DNA of 64,000 nt from Streptomyces spinoverrucosus (GCF_006539505.1 NZ_BJND01000021.1:58515-122514); one strand, 5' to 3'; positions 34,675 through 43,620 are shown, counted from the stretch's first letter. The notes: a model not told the origin generated them from the letters alone. Program-made: numbers and translations.

Positions 34675-34711
34675 GTTACTTGCGGTAACGGCAGTCTGTT
34701 ACCCATGGGTA
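34675..34711. promoter_or_regulatory. Two candidate TetR operators between ACAD and tetR
   Basis: GTTAC-N5-GTAAC (34675-34689) and TACCCATGGGTA (34700-34711, a perfect 12-bp palindrome) share a GTTAC half-site (the second reads GTTACCCATGGGTA). They lie 27 and 52 bases upstream of the ACAD start, where a repressor would block transcription. Confidence 0.55.
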
Positions 34712-34818
34712 GGAAAAGTCAACTGACGACGACTCCTCGGCAGCCCGTTCGAGGCACGGGGCGTGTTGAGTGTTAGTTTGCGCTGGCGTCACCGATTCAG
34801 CACGGGTGGGGAGAGCTC

Positions 34819-35460
34819 ATGGACACCACGCAGCGGACCGAGCAGCAGCGGTCCGCCGACCGCCGACGGCGCGAGCTGCTGGAGGCCGCCGACAGGGTGG
34901 TGCTGCGGGATGGTCCGCAGGCGTCGATGAACGCCATCGCCGCGGAGGCGGGCATCACGAAGCCGATCCTTTATCGCCACTTCGGTGACAAGGGCGGGTT
35001 GTACGCGGCGCTGGCCAAGCGGCACACGGACGCGCTGCTGGACTCACTGCGGGCCGCGCTGGACGCTCCGGCGGAGCGGCGTGAGCGGGTGGAGGCCACG
35101 CTGGACACCTACCTCGCGGCGATCGAGGCGCGGCCTCAGGTGTATCGGTTTCTGATGCATCCGGCGGAGGGGTCGCCGGGGGATCAGGGGTTCGATGTGG
35201 GCAAGCACTCGGCGCCGTTGTTGCGGCGGATGGGTGAGGAGCTGGCCCAGGTGATCGAGGAGCGGTTGGATCTCGGGCCGGGGAGTCAGCAGCTGGCTCG
35301 GGTGTGGGGGCATGGGATCGTTGGGATGATGCATGCCGCCGGGGACTGGTGGCTGGGGGAACGGCCGTGTTCTCGGGCCGAGTTGGTGCGGAGTTTGGCT
35401 GATCTGCTGTGGGGGCGTCTTGCGGCTGCGGGGGATCGGATGGGGGGTCCGGGGTTCTGA
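34819..35460 (+). CDS. TetR-family transcriptional regulator
   Basis: 213 residues. The N-terminal HTH reads LEAADRVVLRDGPQASMNAIAAEAGITKPILYRHFGDKGGLYAAL (about 23-66), the TetR signature. The ligand domain includes YRFLMHPAEGS and GHGIVGMMHAAGDWWLGER, as in regulators annotated for fatty-acid genes. It is divergent from the ACAD gene, the probable target. Codons near the 3' end are somewhat less GC-biased. A repeat element follows the stop. Confidence 0.92.
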   Translation: MDTTQRTEQQRSADRRRRELLEAADRVVLRDGPQASMNAIAAEAGITKPILYRHFGDKGGLYAALAKRHTDALLDSLRAALDAPAERRERVEATLDTYLAAIEARPQVYRFLMHPAEGSPGDQGFDVGKHSAPLLRRMGEELAQVIEERLDLGPGSQQLARVWGHGIVGMMHAAGDWWLGERPCSRAELVRSLADLLWGRLAAAGDRMGGPGF

Positions 35461-35472
35461 CCGTTGAGTGCC

Positions 35473-35555
35473 GTCTGCGGGTTGTGGGTGGTTGCTCGCG
35501 CCCGCGCGGCGGAGCCGCATATCGATACAGCCCCGCGCCCCTTAGGTTGGCATCC
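35473..35555 (+). repeat. Dispersed intergenic repeat, copy B (longer variant)
   Basis: It begins CTGCGGGTTGTGGGTGGTTG and ends CCCCGCGCCCCTTAGGTTGGC ATCC, as in the other copies, but the middle is replaced by GCGCGGCGGAGCCGCATATC, a hairpin-forming segment. It lies between the convergent tetR and def stops. Confidence 0.7.
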
Positions 35556-36095
35556 TCACCTGTGCCAAGAAGCTCGGGCCGCCTGTCGCATCAGGCGTCT
35601 GTGGCGCCAGCCCTTCACACGGTCCGCGTACACCCTTCCCTCCAGGTGGTCGCACTCGTGTTGCAGGCAGCGGGCGAAGAAGCCCGTGCCATGGATGATG
35701 ATCGGCTCCCCGGTCACCGTGAACCCCTCCACCACCGCGTGGTCGTAGCGCTCCGTCCCCGCCTCCAGGCCCGGCAGGGACAGGCAGCCCTCCGGGCCGC
35801 GGATCACCACGCCGTCCGTCTCCACCAAGCGTGGGTTGACCACATGGCCCAGGTGACGTACGTCATCGTCGTCGGGGCAGTCGTACACGAACACCCGCAA
35901 CGGCTCGCCGATCTGGTTGGCTGCCAGGCCGACCCCGTTCGCGGCGTACATCGTCGCGAACAAGTCCTCCACCAAATCCGCCAGTCCACTCCCGAAGTCG
36001 GTTACCTCCCGGCAGGGCTCACGCAACGCGGGGTCGCCGAGCAGGGTGAGAGGCCGGACGCGCCCGTGGGCGCCCGGGATCGAGCCGTGTCGCAT
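35556..36095 (-). CDS. def: Peptide deformylase
   Basis: 179 residues. All three motifs are present: GVGLAANQIG, EGCLSLPG (metal Cys) and QHECDHLEG (HExxH). It removes the formyl group from new polypeptides. VYADRVKGWRHRRLMRQ is a basic tail. Streptomyces usually carries several paralogues and this is probably one of the accessory copies. It is divergent from murT-gatD with 149 bases between starts. Confidence 0.95.
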   Translation of the reverse strand: MRHGSIPGAHGRVRPLTLLGDPALREPCREVTDFGSGLADLVEDLFATMYAANGVGLAANQIGEPLRVFVYDCPDDDDVRHLGHVVNPRLVETDGVVIRGPEGCLSLPGLEAGTERYDHAVVEGFTVTGEPIIIHGTGFFARCLQHECDHLEGRVYADRVKGWRHRRLMRQAARASWHR

Positions 36096-36244
36096 GACCG
36101 CAAGGGTACGGTTCCCTTCGGTCCACGTTCGCCGCGCAGGCGCGGGCCGCGATTCGGGCAGGTGAGTGGATCTCGATAGGCTGAGGCCTCACCACGTTGC
36201 CGGATGCTACGGCGCGGCGCGTACGCAAGGAGGATCGAGAACTG

Positions 36245-37483
36245 ATGGCAGGCAACTCGGACCCGCTCACGCCGCGGGCCAAGCTGGCCGTGACCGCGGG
36301 CAAGGCGGTCGCAGCGGCATCGCGCGCCGCGGGGCGCGGCAGCGGTTCGGTGATCGGTGGCCGGGTGGCCCTCAAACTCGACCCCGACCTTCTCGCCCGG
36401 CTCGCCCAGAACCTGGACGTGATCCTGGTGTCGGCGACCAACGGCAAGACCACCACCACACGGCTCATCGCCGAGGCGCTGCGCGCCGCGGGTCCCGTGG
36501 TGTCCAACGCGCTCGGCGCCAACATGCCCGCCGGTATCACCTCGGCGTTGGCGGGGGGCTCGGACGCCAAGTTCGGTGTCATCGAGGTGGACGAGAAGTA
36601 CCTCGCCGGTGTGGCCCGGGACACGGACCCGAAGTGCATCGCGCTGCTGAACCTCTCCCGCGACCAGCTCGACCGTGCCGCCGAGACCCGGATGCTCGCC
36701 GAGAACTGGCGTGAGGGCCTCGCCGGAACGAAGGCTGTGGTGGTCGCCAACGCGGACGACCCGCTGGTGGTGTGGGCGGCGTCCTCGTCCCCCAACGTGA
36801 TCTGGGTCGCCGCCGGGCAGATGTGGAAGGACGACGCCTGGTCCTGCCCGTCCTGCGGCGGTGTGATGCAGCGCCCCGGCGACGACTGGTTCTGCGGTGA
36901 GTGCGGTTTCCGCCGGCCCACGCCGAGCTGGGCGCTGTCCGGCGACCATGTGCTCGACCCGCACGGCTCCGCCTGGCCGATCCACCTCCAGCTGCCGGGC
37001 CGCGCCAACAAGGCCAACGCCACCTCCTCGGCCGCCGTCGCCGCGGTGTTCGGGGTGCCGCCGCAGGTCGCCCTGGAGCGGATGTACCAGGTGCAGGCCG
37101 TGGCCGGACGGTACGACGTGGTGCAGTTCATGCAGCGCGACCTGCGGCTGCTGCTCGCCAAGAACCCGGCCGGCTGGCTGGAGACGTTCTCCCTCATCGA
37201 CCCGCCGCCGACGCCGGTGATCCTTTCCGTGAACGCGCGCTCCGCCGACGGTACGGACACCTCGTGGCTGTGGGACGTCGACTACACGCGGCTGACCGGC
37301 CACCCGATCTTCGTCATCGGCGACCGCAAGCTGGACCTCGCGGTGCGGCTGGAGGTCGCCAACCAGCACTTCCAGGTCTGCGAGAACCTCGACCAGGCGG
37401 TACAGATGGCCCCGCCGGGCCGGATCGAGGTCATCGCCAACTACACCGCGTTCCAGGACCTGCGCCGCCGCGTCGGCAACTGA
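36245..37483 (+). CDS. murT: Lipid II isoglutaminyl synthase, MurT subunit
   Basis: 412 residues from an ATG with AGGAGG. The Mur-ligase central domain shows SATNGKTTTTRLIAEAL (ATP loop, about 64-80) and VIEVDEKYL. A zinc ribbon CPSCGG...CGECGF (about 200-222) interrupts the domain as in known MurT proteins. The C-terminal region FVIGDRKLDLAVRLEVANQHF is the former DUF1727. With GatD it amidates the alpha-carboxyl of D-Glu in lipid II using glutamine and ATP. gatD begins 21 bases downstream. Confidence 0.95.
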   Translation: MAGNSDPLTPRAKLAVTAGKAVAAASRAAGRGSGSVIGGRVALKLDPDLLARLAQNLDVILVSATNGKTTTTRLIAEALRAAGPVVSNALGANMPAGITSALAGGSDAKFGVIEVDEKYLAGVARDTDPKCIALLNLSRDQLDRAAETRMLAENWREGLAGTKAVVVANADDPLVVWAASSSPNVIWVAAGQMWKDDAWSCPSCGGVMQRPGDDWFCGECGFRRPTPSWALSGDHVLDPHGSAWPIHLQLPGRANKANATSSAAVAAVFGVPPQVALERMYQVQAVAGRYDVVQFMQRDLRLLLAKNPAGWLETFSLIDPPPTPVILSVNARSADGTDTSWLWDVDYTRLTGHPIFVIGDRKLDLAVRLEVANQHFQVCENLDQAVQMAPPGRIEVIANYTAFQDLRRRVGN

Positions 37484-37503
37484 CAAGCACTCAGGGGACT
37501 TTC

Positions 37504-38235
37504 GTGAGCGACAACCAACTGCGGGTCGTCTGGATCTACCCGGACCTGCTCAGCACATACGGCGACCAGGGCAACGTCCTCGTCGTGGAGCGCCGGGCCC
37601 GGCAGCGCGGCCTGGACGTGGCGCGGCTCGACGTGCGCAGCGACCAGCCGATCCCGACCTCCGGCGACATCTACCTGATCGGCGGCGGCGAGGACCGCCC
37701 GCAGCGGCTCGCGGCCGAGCGGCTGCGCCGCGACGGCGGGCTGCACCGGGCCGTGGGGAACGGCGCGATCGTCTTCTCCGTGTGCGCCGGTTACCAGATC
37801 CTCGGCCATGAGTTCATCAACGACCTCGGCCAGCGCGAGCCCGGCCTCGGGCTGCTGGACGTGGTGTCCGTGCGCGGCGAGGGCGCGCGGTGCGTCGGTG
37901 ACGTGCTGGGCGACATCGACCCGCGCCTGGGCCTGCCCCCGCTGACCGGCTTCGAGAACCACCAGGGCGTCACCCACCTCGGCCCCACCGCCCGCCCGCT
38001 CGCGCAGGTGCGGTTCGGCAACGGCAACGGCACGGGCGACGGCACCGAGGGCGCGTACAACGACACCGTCTTCGGCACGTACATGCACGGCCCGGTGCTG
38101 GCCCGCAACCCGCAGATCGCCGACCTGCTGCTGAAGCTGGCGCTCGACGTCAACGCGCTGCCGCCGACCGACGACCGCTGGTACGAGGCGCTGCGCGACG
38201 AGCGCATCGCGGCGGCGCAGCAGCAGCCCGCGTAA
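37504..38235 (+). CDS. gatD: Lipid II isoglutaminyl synthase, GatD glutaminase subunit
   Basis: 243 residues from a GTG. It is a class-I-type glutamine amidotransferase of the CobB/CobQ kind: C94 in VFSVCAGYQILGHEF is the nucleophile (same number as S. aureus GatD), and the His lies in TVFGTYMHGPVLARNP. It supplies ammonia to MurT. The N-terminus LRVVWIYPDLLSTYGDQGNVLVVERRA is typical. It shares one transcript with murT. Confidence 0.95.
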   Translation: MSDNQLRVVWIYPDLLSTYGDQGNVLVVERRARQRGLDVARLDVRSDQPIPTSGDIYLIGGGEDRPQRLAAERLRRDGGLHRAVGNGAIVFSVCAGYQILGHEFINDLGQREPGLGLLDVVSVRGEGARCVGDVLGDIDPRLGLPPLTGFENHQGVTHLGPTARPLAQVRFGNGNGTGDGTEGAYNDTVFGTYMHGPVLARNPQIADLLLKLALDVNALPPTDDRWYEALRDERIAAAQQQPA

Positions 38236-38422
38236 GGCGCGTTCACCTGCTGCCCAGCGCCGCTCAAGGAGCCCGTCTGACGGACCGTCCGCACAGGTGA
38301 GCGGGGTCGTCCAGCAGTCGGACGCACGGTTCGGTCCCGCCCCCCGGTGCCGCTAGGGTGGCGGGGATCGAGCCGGACAGCGTGGTCCGGTCCCGGCTCA
38401 CGTCGAGAAGGTATTTCGGGCT

Positions 38423-39448
38423 ATGCGCATTGGTGTCCTCACGTCCGGCGGCGACTGCCCCGGTCTGAACGCCGTCATCCGGTCCGTCGTGCACCGCGCC
38501 GTCGTCGACCACGGCGACGAGGTCATCGGTTTCCGCGACGGCTGGAAAGGCCTCCTGGAGTGCGACTACCTCAAGCTCGACCTCGACGCGGTGGGCGGCA
38601 TCCTGGCCCGCGGCGGCACCATCCTCGGCTCCTCCCGGGTCCGTCCCGAGCATCTGCGGGACGGTGTGGAGCGGGCCAAGGGGCATGTCCAGGAGCTCGG
38701 CCTGGACGCGATCATCCCGATCGGCGGTGAGGGCACGCTCAAGGCGGCCCGGCTGCTGTCGGACGGCGGGCTGCCCATCGTGGGCGTGCCGAAGACCATC
38801 GACAACGACATCGCCGTGACCGACGTGACGTTCGGCTTCGACACCGCCGTGACCGTCGCGACCGAGGCGCTGGACCGGCTGAAGACCACCGCCGAGTCGC
38901 ATCAGCGGGTGCTGATCGTGGAGGTCATGGGTCGGCACACCGGGTGGATCGCGCTGCACTCGGGCATGGCGGCGGGCGCCCACGCCATCGTCGTACCCGA
39001 ACGGCCCTTCGACATCGAGGAGCTGACCGCGAAGGTCGGGGAGCGGTTCGAGGCGGGCAAGCGGTTCGCGATCGTCGTCGTGGCGGAGGGGGCGAAGCCG
39101 CGGCCCGGCACGATGGCGTTCGACGAGGGCGGCAAGGACATCTACGGGCACGAGAGGTTCGCGGGGGTCGCCCGGCAACTGTCCATCGAGCTGGAGAACC
39201 GGCTCGGGAAAGAGGCGCGGCCGGTCATTCTCGGGCATGTGCAGCGGGGTGGTACGCCTACGGCTTATGACCGGGTGCTTGCTACGCGGTTCGGGTGGCA
39301 TGCGGTGGAGGCGGCGCATCGGGGGGAGTTCGGGAAGATGACGGCTCTGCGGGGGACCGAGATCGTGATGGTGTCTTTGGCTGAGGCTGTGGAGACGCTG
39401 AAGACTGTGCCGGAGTCTCGGTACGCCGAAGCGGAGTGTGTGCTTTAG
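38423..39448 (+). CDS. pfkA: 6-phosphofructokinase
   Basis: 341 residues. MRIGVLTSGGDCPGLNAVIR is the ATP/phosphate loop, IPIGGEGTLKAARLL the nucleotide site, PKTIDNDIAVTDVTFGFDTA the substrate site and MGRHTGWIALHSGMAAGAH the allosteric/F6P region. The residue equal to E. coli Gly104 is Gly (ATP type), while the next signature has Lys instead of Gly (PKTIDND). This mixed pattern is usual for actinomycete ATP-PFKs. It catalyses F6P to F1,6BP. The last ~200 bases use visibly less GC-biased codons. Confidence 0.95.
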   Translation: MRIGVLTSGGDCPGLNAVIRSVVHRAVVDHGDEVIGFRDGWKGLLECDYLKLDLDAVGGILARGGTILGSSRVRPEHLRDGVERAKGHVQELGLDAIIPIGGEGTLKAARLLSDGGLPIVGVPKTIDNDIAVTDVTFGFDTAVTVATEALDRLKTTAESHQRVLIVEVMGRHTGWIALHSGMAAGAHAIVVPERPFDIEELTAKVGERFEAGKRFAIVVVAEGAKPRPGTMAFDEGGKDIYGHERFAGVARQLSIELENRLGKEARPVILGHVQRGGTPTAYDRVLATRFGWHAVEAAHRGEFGKMTALRGTEIVMVSLAEAVETLKTVPESRYAEAECVL

Positions 39449-39459
39449 CCGTCCGGCGG

Positions 39460-39512
39460 GTGCGGGTTGTGGGGGGCTGGTCGCGCAGTTCCCCGCGCCC
39501 CTGAAGGCATGC
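39460..39512 (+). repeat. Dispersed intergenic repeat, copy C
   Basis: GTGCGGGTTGTGGGGGGCTG then GTCGCGCAGTTCCCCGCGCC CCTGAAGGCATGC, immediately after the pfkA stop. Copies A (inverted) and B are at 33371 and 35473. All three lie just after stop codons. Confidence 0.75.
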
Positions 39513-39600
39513 AGTCACCCCGGTCGCAAGTGTTACCGGACGCGGTTCTAGTCTTGGGGCGGACGTAAACGCACAACCCCCACGAAACAGGAGCCGTCGG

Positions 39601-40551
39601 ATGGATCACAGCGGGCACGGCATGACCATGGACTTGCCGCCGTTCACGCTGGGGCGGGGGCTTCAGTGGTCGGCGGAGCCGTTCTTTCTCGTGGCCTGTC
39701 TGTTGGGGCTCGCGCTGTACGGGTGGGGTGTCGTCCGGCTGCGGCGGCGCGGGGACAAGTGGCCGCTCGGGCGGACCGTGTCCTTCGTCACCGGTGTGCT
39801 GACCATCGGGCTCATGATGTGCACCCAGCTGAACGACTACGGCATGGTCATGTTCAGCGTGCACATGGTGCAGCACATGGTGATCAGCATGCTGTCGCCG
39901 ATCCTGATCCTGCTCGGCGGCCCGATCACGCTCGCGCTGCGCGCGCTGCCGCCCGCCGCCCGGGGCCACAAGGGTCCCCGTGAGCTGCTGCTGGCGCTGC
40001 TGCACAGCCGGTACATGCGGATCATCACGCACCCGGCGTTCACGATCCCGCTGTTCATCGCCAGCCTCTACGCGCTGTACTTCAGCCCGATCTTCGACTT
40101 CCTGATGGGATCCAAGCCGGGGCACATCGCGATGATGGTGCACTTCCTCGCCGTGGGCCTGGTGTTCTTCTGGCCGATCATCGGCGTGGACCCGGGGCCG
40201 CACCGGCCCGGCCATCTGATGCGGATGCTGGAGCTGTTCGCGGGCATGCCGTTCCACGCCTTCTTCGGCATCGCGCTGATGATGGCGTCGACGCCGATGA
40301 TCGACACCTACGCCGACCCGCCCGCCTCGCTCGGCATCGACGCGCTCGCCGACCAGAACGCGGCCGGCGGTATCGCCTGGGCGTTCAGTGAGATCCCGTC
40401 GGTTCTGGTGCTTATCGCGCTGCTGTTCCAGTGGCATGCCTCCGAGCAGCGGCAGGCGCGGCGCAAGGACCGGGCCGCCGACCGCGACGGCGACAAGGAA
40501 CTCGAGGCGTACAACGCCTATTTGGCCTCACTGAACGCACGCAGCCGCTGA
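39601..40551 (+). CDS. Cytochrome c oxidase assembly protein, CtaG (caa3-type) family
   Basis: 316 residues, AGGAG before the ATG. The start MDHSGHGM is a His/Met cluster that could bind copper. About seven membrane segments follow, with MVMFSVHMVQHMVISMLSPILILLGGP and MPFHAFFGIALMMASTPM, the conserved His/Met helices of caa3_CtaG. It is proposed to help copper insertion into cytochrome oxidase. The tail (QRQARRKDRAADRDGD...) is cytoplasmic and charged. Monocistronic. Confidence 0.9.
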   Translation: MDHSGHGMTMDLPPFTLGRGLQWSAEPFFLVACLLGLALYGWGVVRLRRRGDKWPLGRTVSFVTGVLTIGLMMCTQLNDYGMVMFSVHMVQHMVISMLSPILILLGGPITLALRALPPAARGHKGPRELLLALLHSRYMRIITHPAFTIPLFIASLYALYFSPIFDFLMGSKPGHIAMMVHFLAVGLVFFWPIIGVDPGPHRPGHLMRMLELFAGMPFHAFFGIALMMASTPMIDTYADPPASLGIDALADQNAAGGIAWAFSEIPSVLVLIALLFQWHASEQRQARRKDRAADRDGDKELEAYNAYLASLNARSR

Positions 40552-40608
40552 CCTGCCTTTTCGGGTGGTTCCCTTCATTAGCAGGGCCGGGTCATCGTCG
40601 GTCGTTAT

Positions 40609-41385
40609 GTGCTGCTGCACCGGCTCGGCGGCACGGGTCATGTGTGGTTGGCCCACGACCGGAGACTTGCCTGCGAGGTCGCGCTCGAGGAGAGCGTGTT
40701 CCGTGACCCAGCTGTGGTCGGACTGCGCGGTCATCCGCATGTGGTGACCGTGCTCGACGTGCTGGAGCACGAGGGCGTGCCGTGGATCGTGATGGAGTAC
40801 GTGGCCGGATCCGTCGACCTGCGCGATCTCGGCACCCGGCGCGGGCCGCTCGCCCCGGCCGAGTGCGCCCGGATCGGCCTGGCCGTGCTCGACGCCCTGA
40901 CCGCCGGACACGACCGGGGCCTGACGCACCGGGATGTGAAACCGGCGAACATCCTGCTGGCGCCGGACCGCGCCGGGGCACCGTACGGACGCGTCCTGCT
41001 CACCGGCTACGGCATCTCCACCGGCTCGGCAGCGGCGCCGGAGCGGGCGACCGGCGGGCCGCCCACGCCCGCCGCCGATCTGTTCTCGCTGGGCTGCACC
41101 CTGTACTACGGCGTCGAGGGCCACGGCCCCTTCGAGTGGGAATCGCCGCCGGCGGAGTTCACCGCCGTGGTCACGGACGAACCGCGGCCGCCGGTGCGCG
41201 CGGGCGCGCTGGAACCCGTACTGCGGGCGCTGCTCGTGAAGGATCCGGTACGGCGGGTCGCGGCGCCGGAGGCGGAGGCCGCGCTGGCGCGGATCGTGAC
41301 GCCGCAGGGCGACGGGTCCGTGCGGACGCGGACGGATCTCGGGTCGCAGCCCCACTGGGGGAGGCGTCGGATCTGCCATCGGTGA
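40609..41385 (+). pseudogene. Degraded Ser/Thr protein kinase domain (pseudokinase or 5' part of a frameshifted gene)
   Basis: About 258 residues from GTG; the frame is open only back to a TAG at 40579, with VIVGRYVLLHRLGGTG but no ordinary start ahead of the kinase homology. The HRDVKPANIL loop (107-116) and WIVMEY are intact. But the ATP-binding Lys is Glu (EVALEES, E27), the DFG Asp is Gly (LLTGYGIS, G133), the glycine loop is two residues short and helix C is nearly missing. It cannot be a normal kinase. Adding one G to the G5 run at 41357-41361 would join it to the next ORF as ...PHWGEASDLPSVTGQ. Confidence 0.7.
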
Positions 41386-42224
41386 CGGGACAACGTCGGC
41401 GCACCCGGCCCCGGGCGCTTCAGGCCGCCGTCGCCGGTGGGCTCGGGCTGGTGCTGGCGCTGGGCGGCGTCTGGTACGCGCTGGCCGACCGGGCGGAGGG
41501 CAGCGGCGGCGCGGCCGCGGCGCCGTACGGCCACACCGTGGGGCTCGCCGAGCCGCTCAAGGAGGGCGACTGCGTGCTGGCCGACTGGCCCGGGCCGCGT
41601 TTCACGGGCACGCCCCGGCTGGCGCTGGACCCGACGTGCCGGGACAAGGCGCCCGACGGGCAGGTCATGGGCTTAGTCGAGGCGGCGTCGGCGGAGGAGG
41701 CGGGGCAGGTGGCGCCGGGCCGGTGCGAGGAGCTGACGCGGGAGATCCGGGAGCGGCTGGCGGACGTGCGTGGTTTCGCCGTGGTGCCGACGCGGGCCGA
41801 GTTCGAGGTGGCCGGGCGGCGGGCCGCCTGTCTGGTGCTGGGCGGGCGCGGGCCGGTGTACGGGCCGCTGGGGAGCCATCGGCGGCTGGGGTCGGCGTTC
41901 GCGGACACGGCGACCATGCAGCGGCGGGACTGCCTGGACGCCCGTTCGAACCGGGACGTCCGGCTGGCCTCCTGCGAGGGCTCGTACGACGAACAGGTGC
42001 TCGGTTTCACTCGGCTCGATGCGGGACTCACGCTCACGCAGGCGCGTACCCGCTCGGACGCGGCGTGCGCACGGGACGTATCGCCCACCGACTACGGATT
42101 CGACCCTTCCGTCTACGAGGCCGGGTCCTGGACGAGCGAGGGGTCCTGGAATTCCGGCACTCATTTCGCCGTGTGCACCGTACGGAAGCAGAACGGGGGC
42201 ACCATGGGAGGGGACGAACCATGA
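41382..42224 (+). CDS. Membrane-anchored extracellular domain, probably the C-terminal half of the kinase gene
   Basis: 280 residues from a GTG overlapping the kinase stop. Basic RRRTRPRAL precedes one membrane segment (AVAGGLGLVLALGGVWYALA), then an extracellular part with paired Cys motifs (EGDCVLADW...PTCRDKAP; RRDCLDARSNRDVRLASCEG; DAACARDV...HFAVCTVRK). This resembles the outside domains fused to Streptomyces Ser/Thr kinases. Its own start has no ribosome site, so it depends on coupling or on frameshifting from upstream. Ligand unknown. Confidence 0.65.
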   Translation: MTGQRRRTRPRALQAAVAGGLGLVLALGGVWYALADRAEGSGGAAAAPYGHTVGLAEPLKEGDCVLADWPGPRFTGTPRLALDPTCRDKAPDGQVMGLVEAASAEEAGQVAPGRCEELTREIRERLADVRGFAVVPTRAEFEVAGRRAACLVLGGRGPVYGPLGSHRRLGSAFADTATMQRRDCLDARSNRDVRLASCEGSYDEQVLGFTRLDAGLTLTQARTRSDAACARDVSPTDYGFDPSVYEAGSWTSEGSWNSGTHFAVCTVRKQNGGTMGGDEP

Positions 42225-42237
42225 GGAGGGTGTTGCG

Positions 42238-42408
42238 ATGCCCGGTTCTACGGACGGTTCTACGAAAGCGATGGGGGTGCTCACCGTCGGCGGACTCGTC
42301 GTGGTGACCGCCTACACGGTGGCGCTCGGCAGCAACGGCTGGCTGTGGTTCGGCTGGGTCGTGCTGGGCCTGATCACCCTCGGGATGGTGGCCACCCGCA
42401 GCACCTGA
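42238..42408 (+). CDS. Small membrane protein
   Basis: 56 residues with GAGGAGGG before the ATG. MPGSTDGSTKAMGVLTVGGL is followed by two hydrophobic stretches (VLTVGGLVVVTAYTVALG and WLWFGWVVLGLITLGMVA). It lies 13 bases after the preceding gene and probably shares its transcript. Unknown function; convergent with the histidine kinase gene six bases away. Confidence 0.65.
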   Translation: MPGSTDGSTKAMGVLTVGGLVVVTAYTVALGSNGWLWFGWVVLGLITLGMVATRST

Positions 42409-42414
42409 GGCCGC

Positions 42415-43620
42415 TCACTCGCGGGTGACCCGCCCCGCCGAGTGCACCCCCGGCTGGTACTTCGGCAGCCGGGCGGTGACCTTCATGCCCGCGCCGACGG
42501 CGGTCTCTATGACGAGGCCGTAGTCGTCGCCGTAGACCTGCCGCAGCCGGTCGTCGACGTTGGACAGTCCGATGCCGCCCGAGGGGCTGACCTCCCCGGC
42601 GAGGATGCGGCGCAGCAGGTCGGGGTCCATTCCGGCGCCGTCGTCCTCGATCACCACGAGGGCTTCGGCGCCGGTGTCCTGGGCGGTGATGCTGATGTGG
42701 CACTTGTCGGCCTTGCCTTCGAGGCCGTGCTTGACGGCGTTCTCGACGAGCGGCTGGAGGCAGAGGAAGGGCAGGGCGACCGGGAGGACTTCGGGGGCGA
42801 TCTGGAGCGTGACGGAGAGGCGGTCGCCGAAGCGGGCGCGGACGAGCGCCAGGTAGTGGTCGATGGCGTGGAGTTCGTCGGCGAGGGTGGTGAAGTCGCC
42901 GTGCCGGCGGAACGAGTAGCGGGTGAAGTCGGCGAACTCCAGGAGCAGTTCGCGGGCGCGCTCGGGGTCGGTGCGGACGAATGAGGCGATGACCGCGAGC
43001 GAGTTGAAGATGAAGTGCGGGGAGATCTGGGCGCGCAGGGCCTTGATCTCGGCCTCGATGAGGCGAGTGCGGGACTGGTCGAGGTCGGCGAGTTCGAGCT
43101 GTACGGAGACCCAGCGGGCCACCTCGCCGGCCGCGCGGACGAGGACGGCGGACTCGCGGGGCGCGCAGGCGACGAGGGCGCCATGGACGCGGTCGTCAAC
43201 GGTGAGGGGGGCGACGACGGCCCAGCGCAGGGTGCAGTCGGGGGCGTCGCAGGTCAGGGGGAAGGCTTCGCCGCGGCCGGTCTCCAGGGGGCCGGTGAGG
43301 CATTCCATGATCTCGGCGCGGTGATGGGCGCCCACGCCGTCCCAGGCGAGGACATGCGTGTCGTCGGTGAGGCACAGGGCGTCCGTGCCGAGCAGTGAGC
43401 GCAGTCTGCGGGCGGACTTACGGGCCGTTTCCTCCGTGAGCCCGGCCCGCAGCGCGGGCGCGGCGAGGGACGCGGTGTGCAGGGTCTGGAAGGTGGCGTG
43501 CTCGACGGGGGTGCCGAGACCGCCGAGGCTCTCGGGGCGAGCCGTGCGCCGCCCCAGCCAGAAGCCCGCGGCGAGCAGCGGAAGCACGGCAACACAGAGC
43601 CCGGCAACGAACCCACTCAT
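42415..43620 (-). CDS. LytS-like sensor histidine kinase with GAF-type region
   Basis: 401 residues. One N-terminal membrane helix (VAGLCVAVLPLLAAGFWLG), a GAF-like sensor (about 45-175) and a HisKA_7TM/LytS-type kinase core: the phospho-acceptor is H202 in ISPHFIFNSLAVIASFVR, the N-box is LQPLVENAVKHGLEGK and the G-box VIEDDGAGMD...GGIGLSNVDDRL. Its partner is the LytTR regulator at the head of the same operon. Only one helix means it probably senses through the GAF region or via the symporter. It overlaps micro-ORF 3 by ATGA. Confidence 0.92.
   Translation of the reverse strand: MSGFVAGLCVAVLPLLAAGFWLGRRTARPESLGGLGTPVEHATFQTLHTASLAAPALRAGLTEETARKSARRLRSLLGTDALCLTDDTHVLAWDGVGAHHRAEIMECLTGPLETGRGEAFPLTCDAPDCTLRWAVVAPLTVDDRVHGALVACAPRESAVLVRAAGEVARWVSVQLELADLDQSRTRLIEAEIKALRAQISPHFIFNSLAVIASFVRTDPERARELLLEFADFTRYSFRRHGDFTTLADELHAIDHYLALVRARFGDRLSVTLQIAPEVLPVALPFLCLQPLVENAVKHGLEGKADKCHISITAQDTGAEALVVIEDDGAGMDPDLLRRILAGEVSPSGGIGLSNVDDRLRQVYGDDYGLVIETAVGAGMKVTARLPKYQPGVHSAGRVTRE

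Noticed and set aside
37504..38235. Cobyric acid synthase (CobQ)
   Set aside because: The protein has only the glutaminase domain and follows murT, so it is GatD.
42239..42408. Part of the kinase receptor
   Set aside because: It has its own GAGGAGGG ribosome site and a complete two-helix protein, so it was kept as a separate gene.
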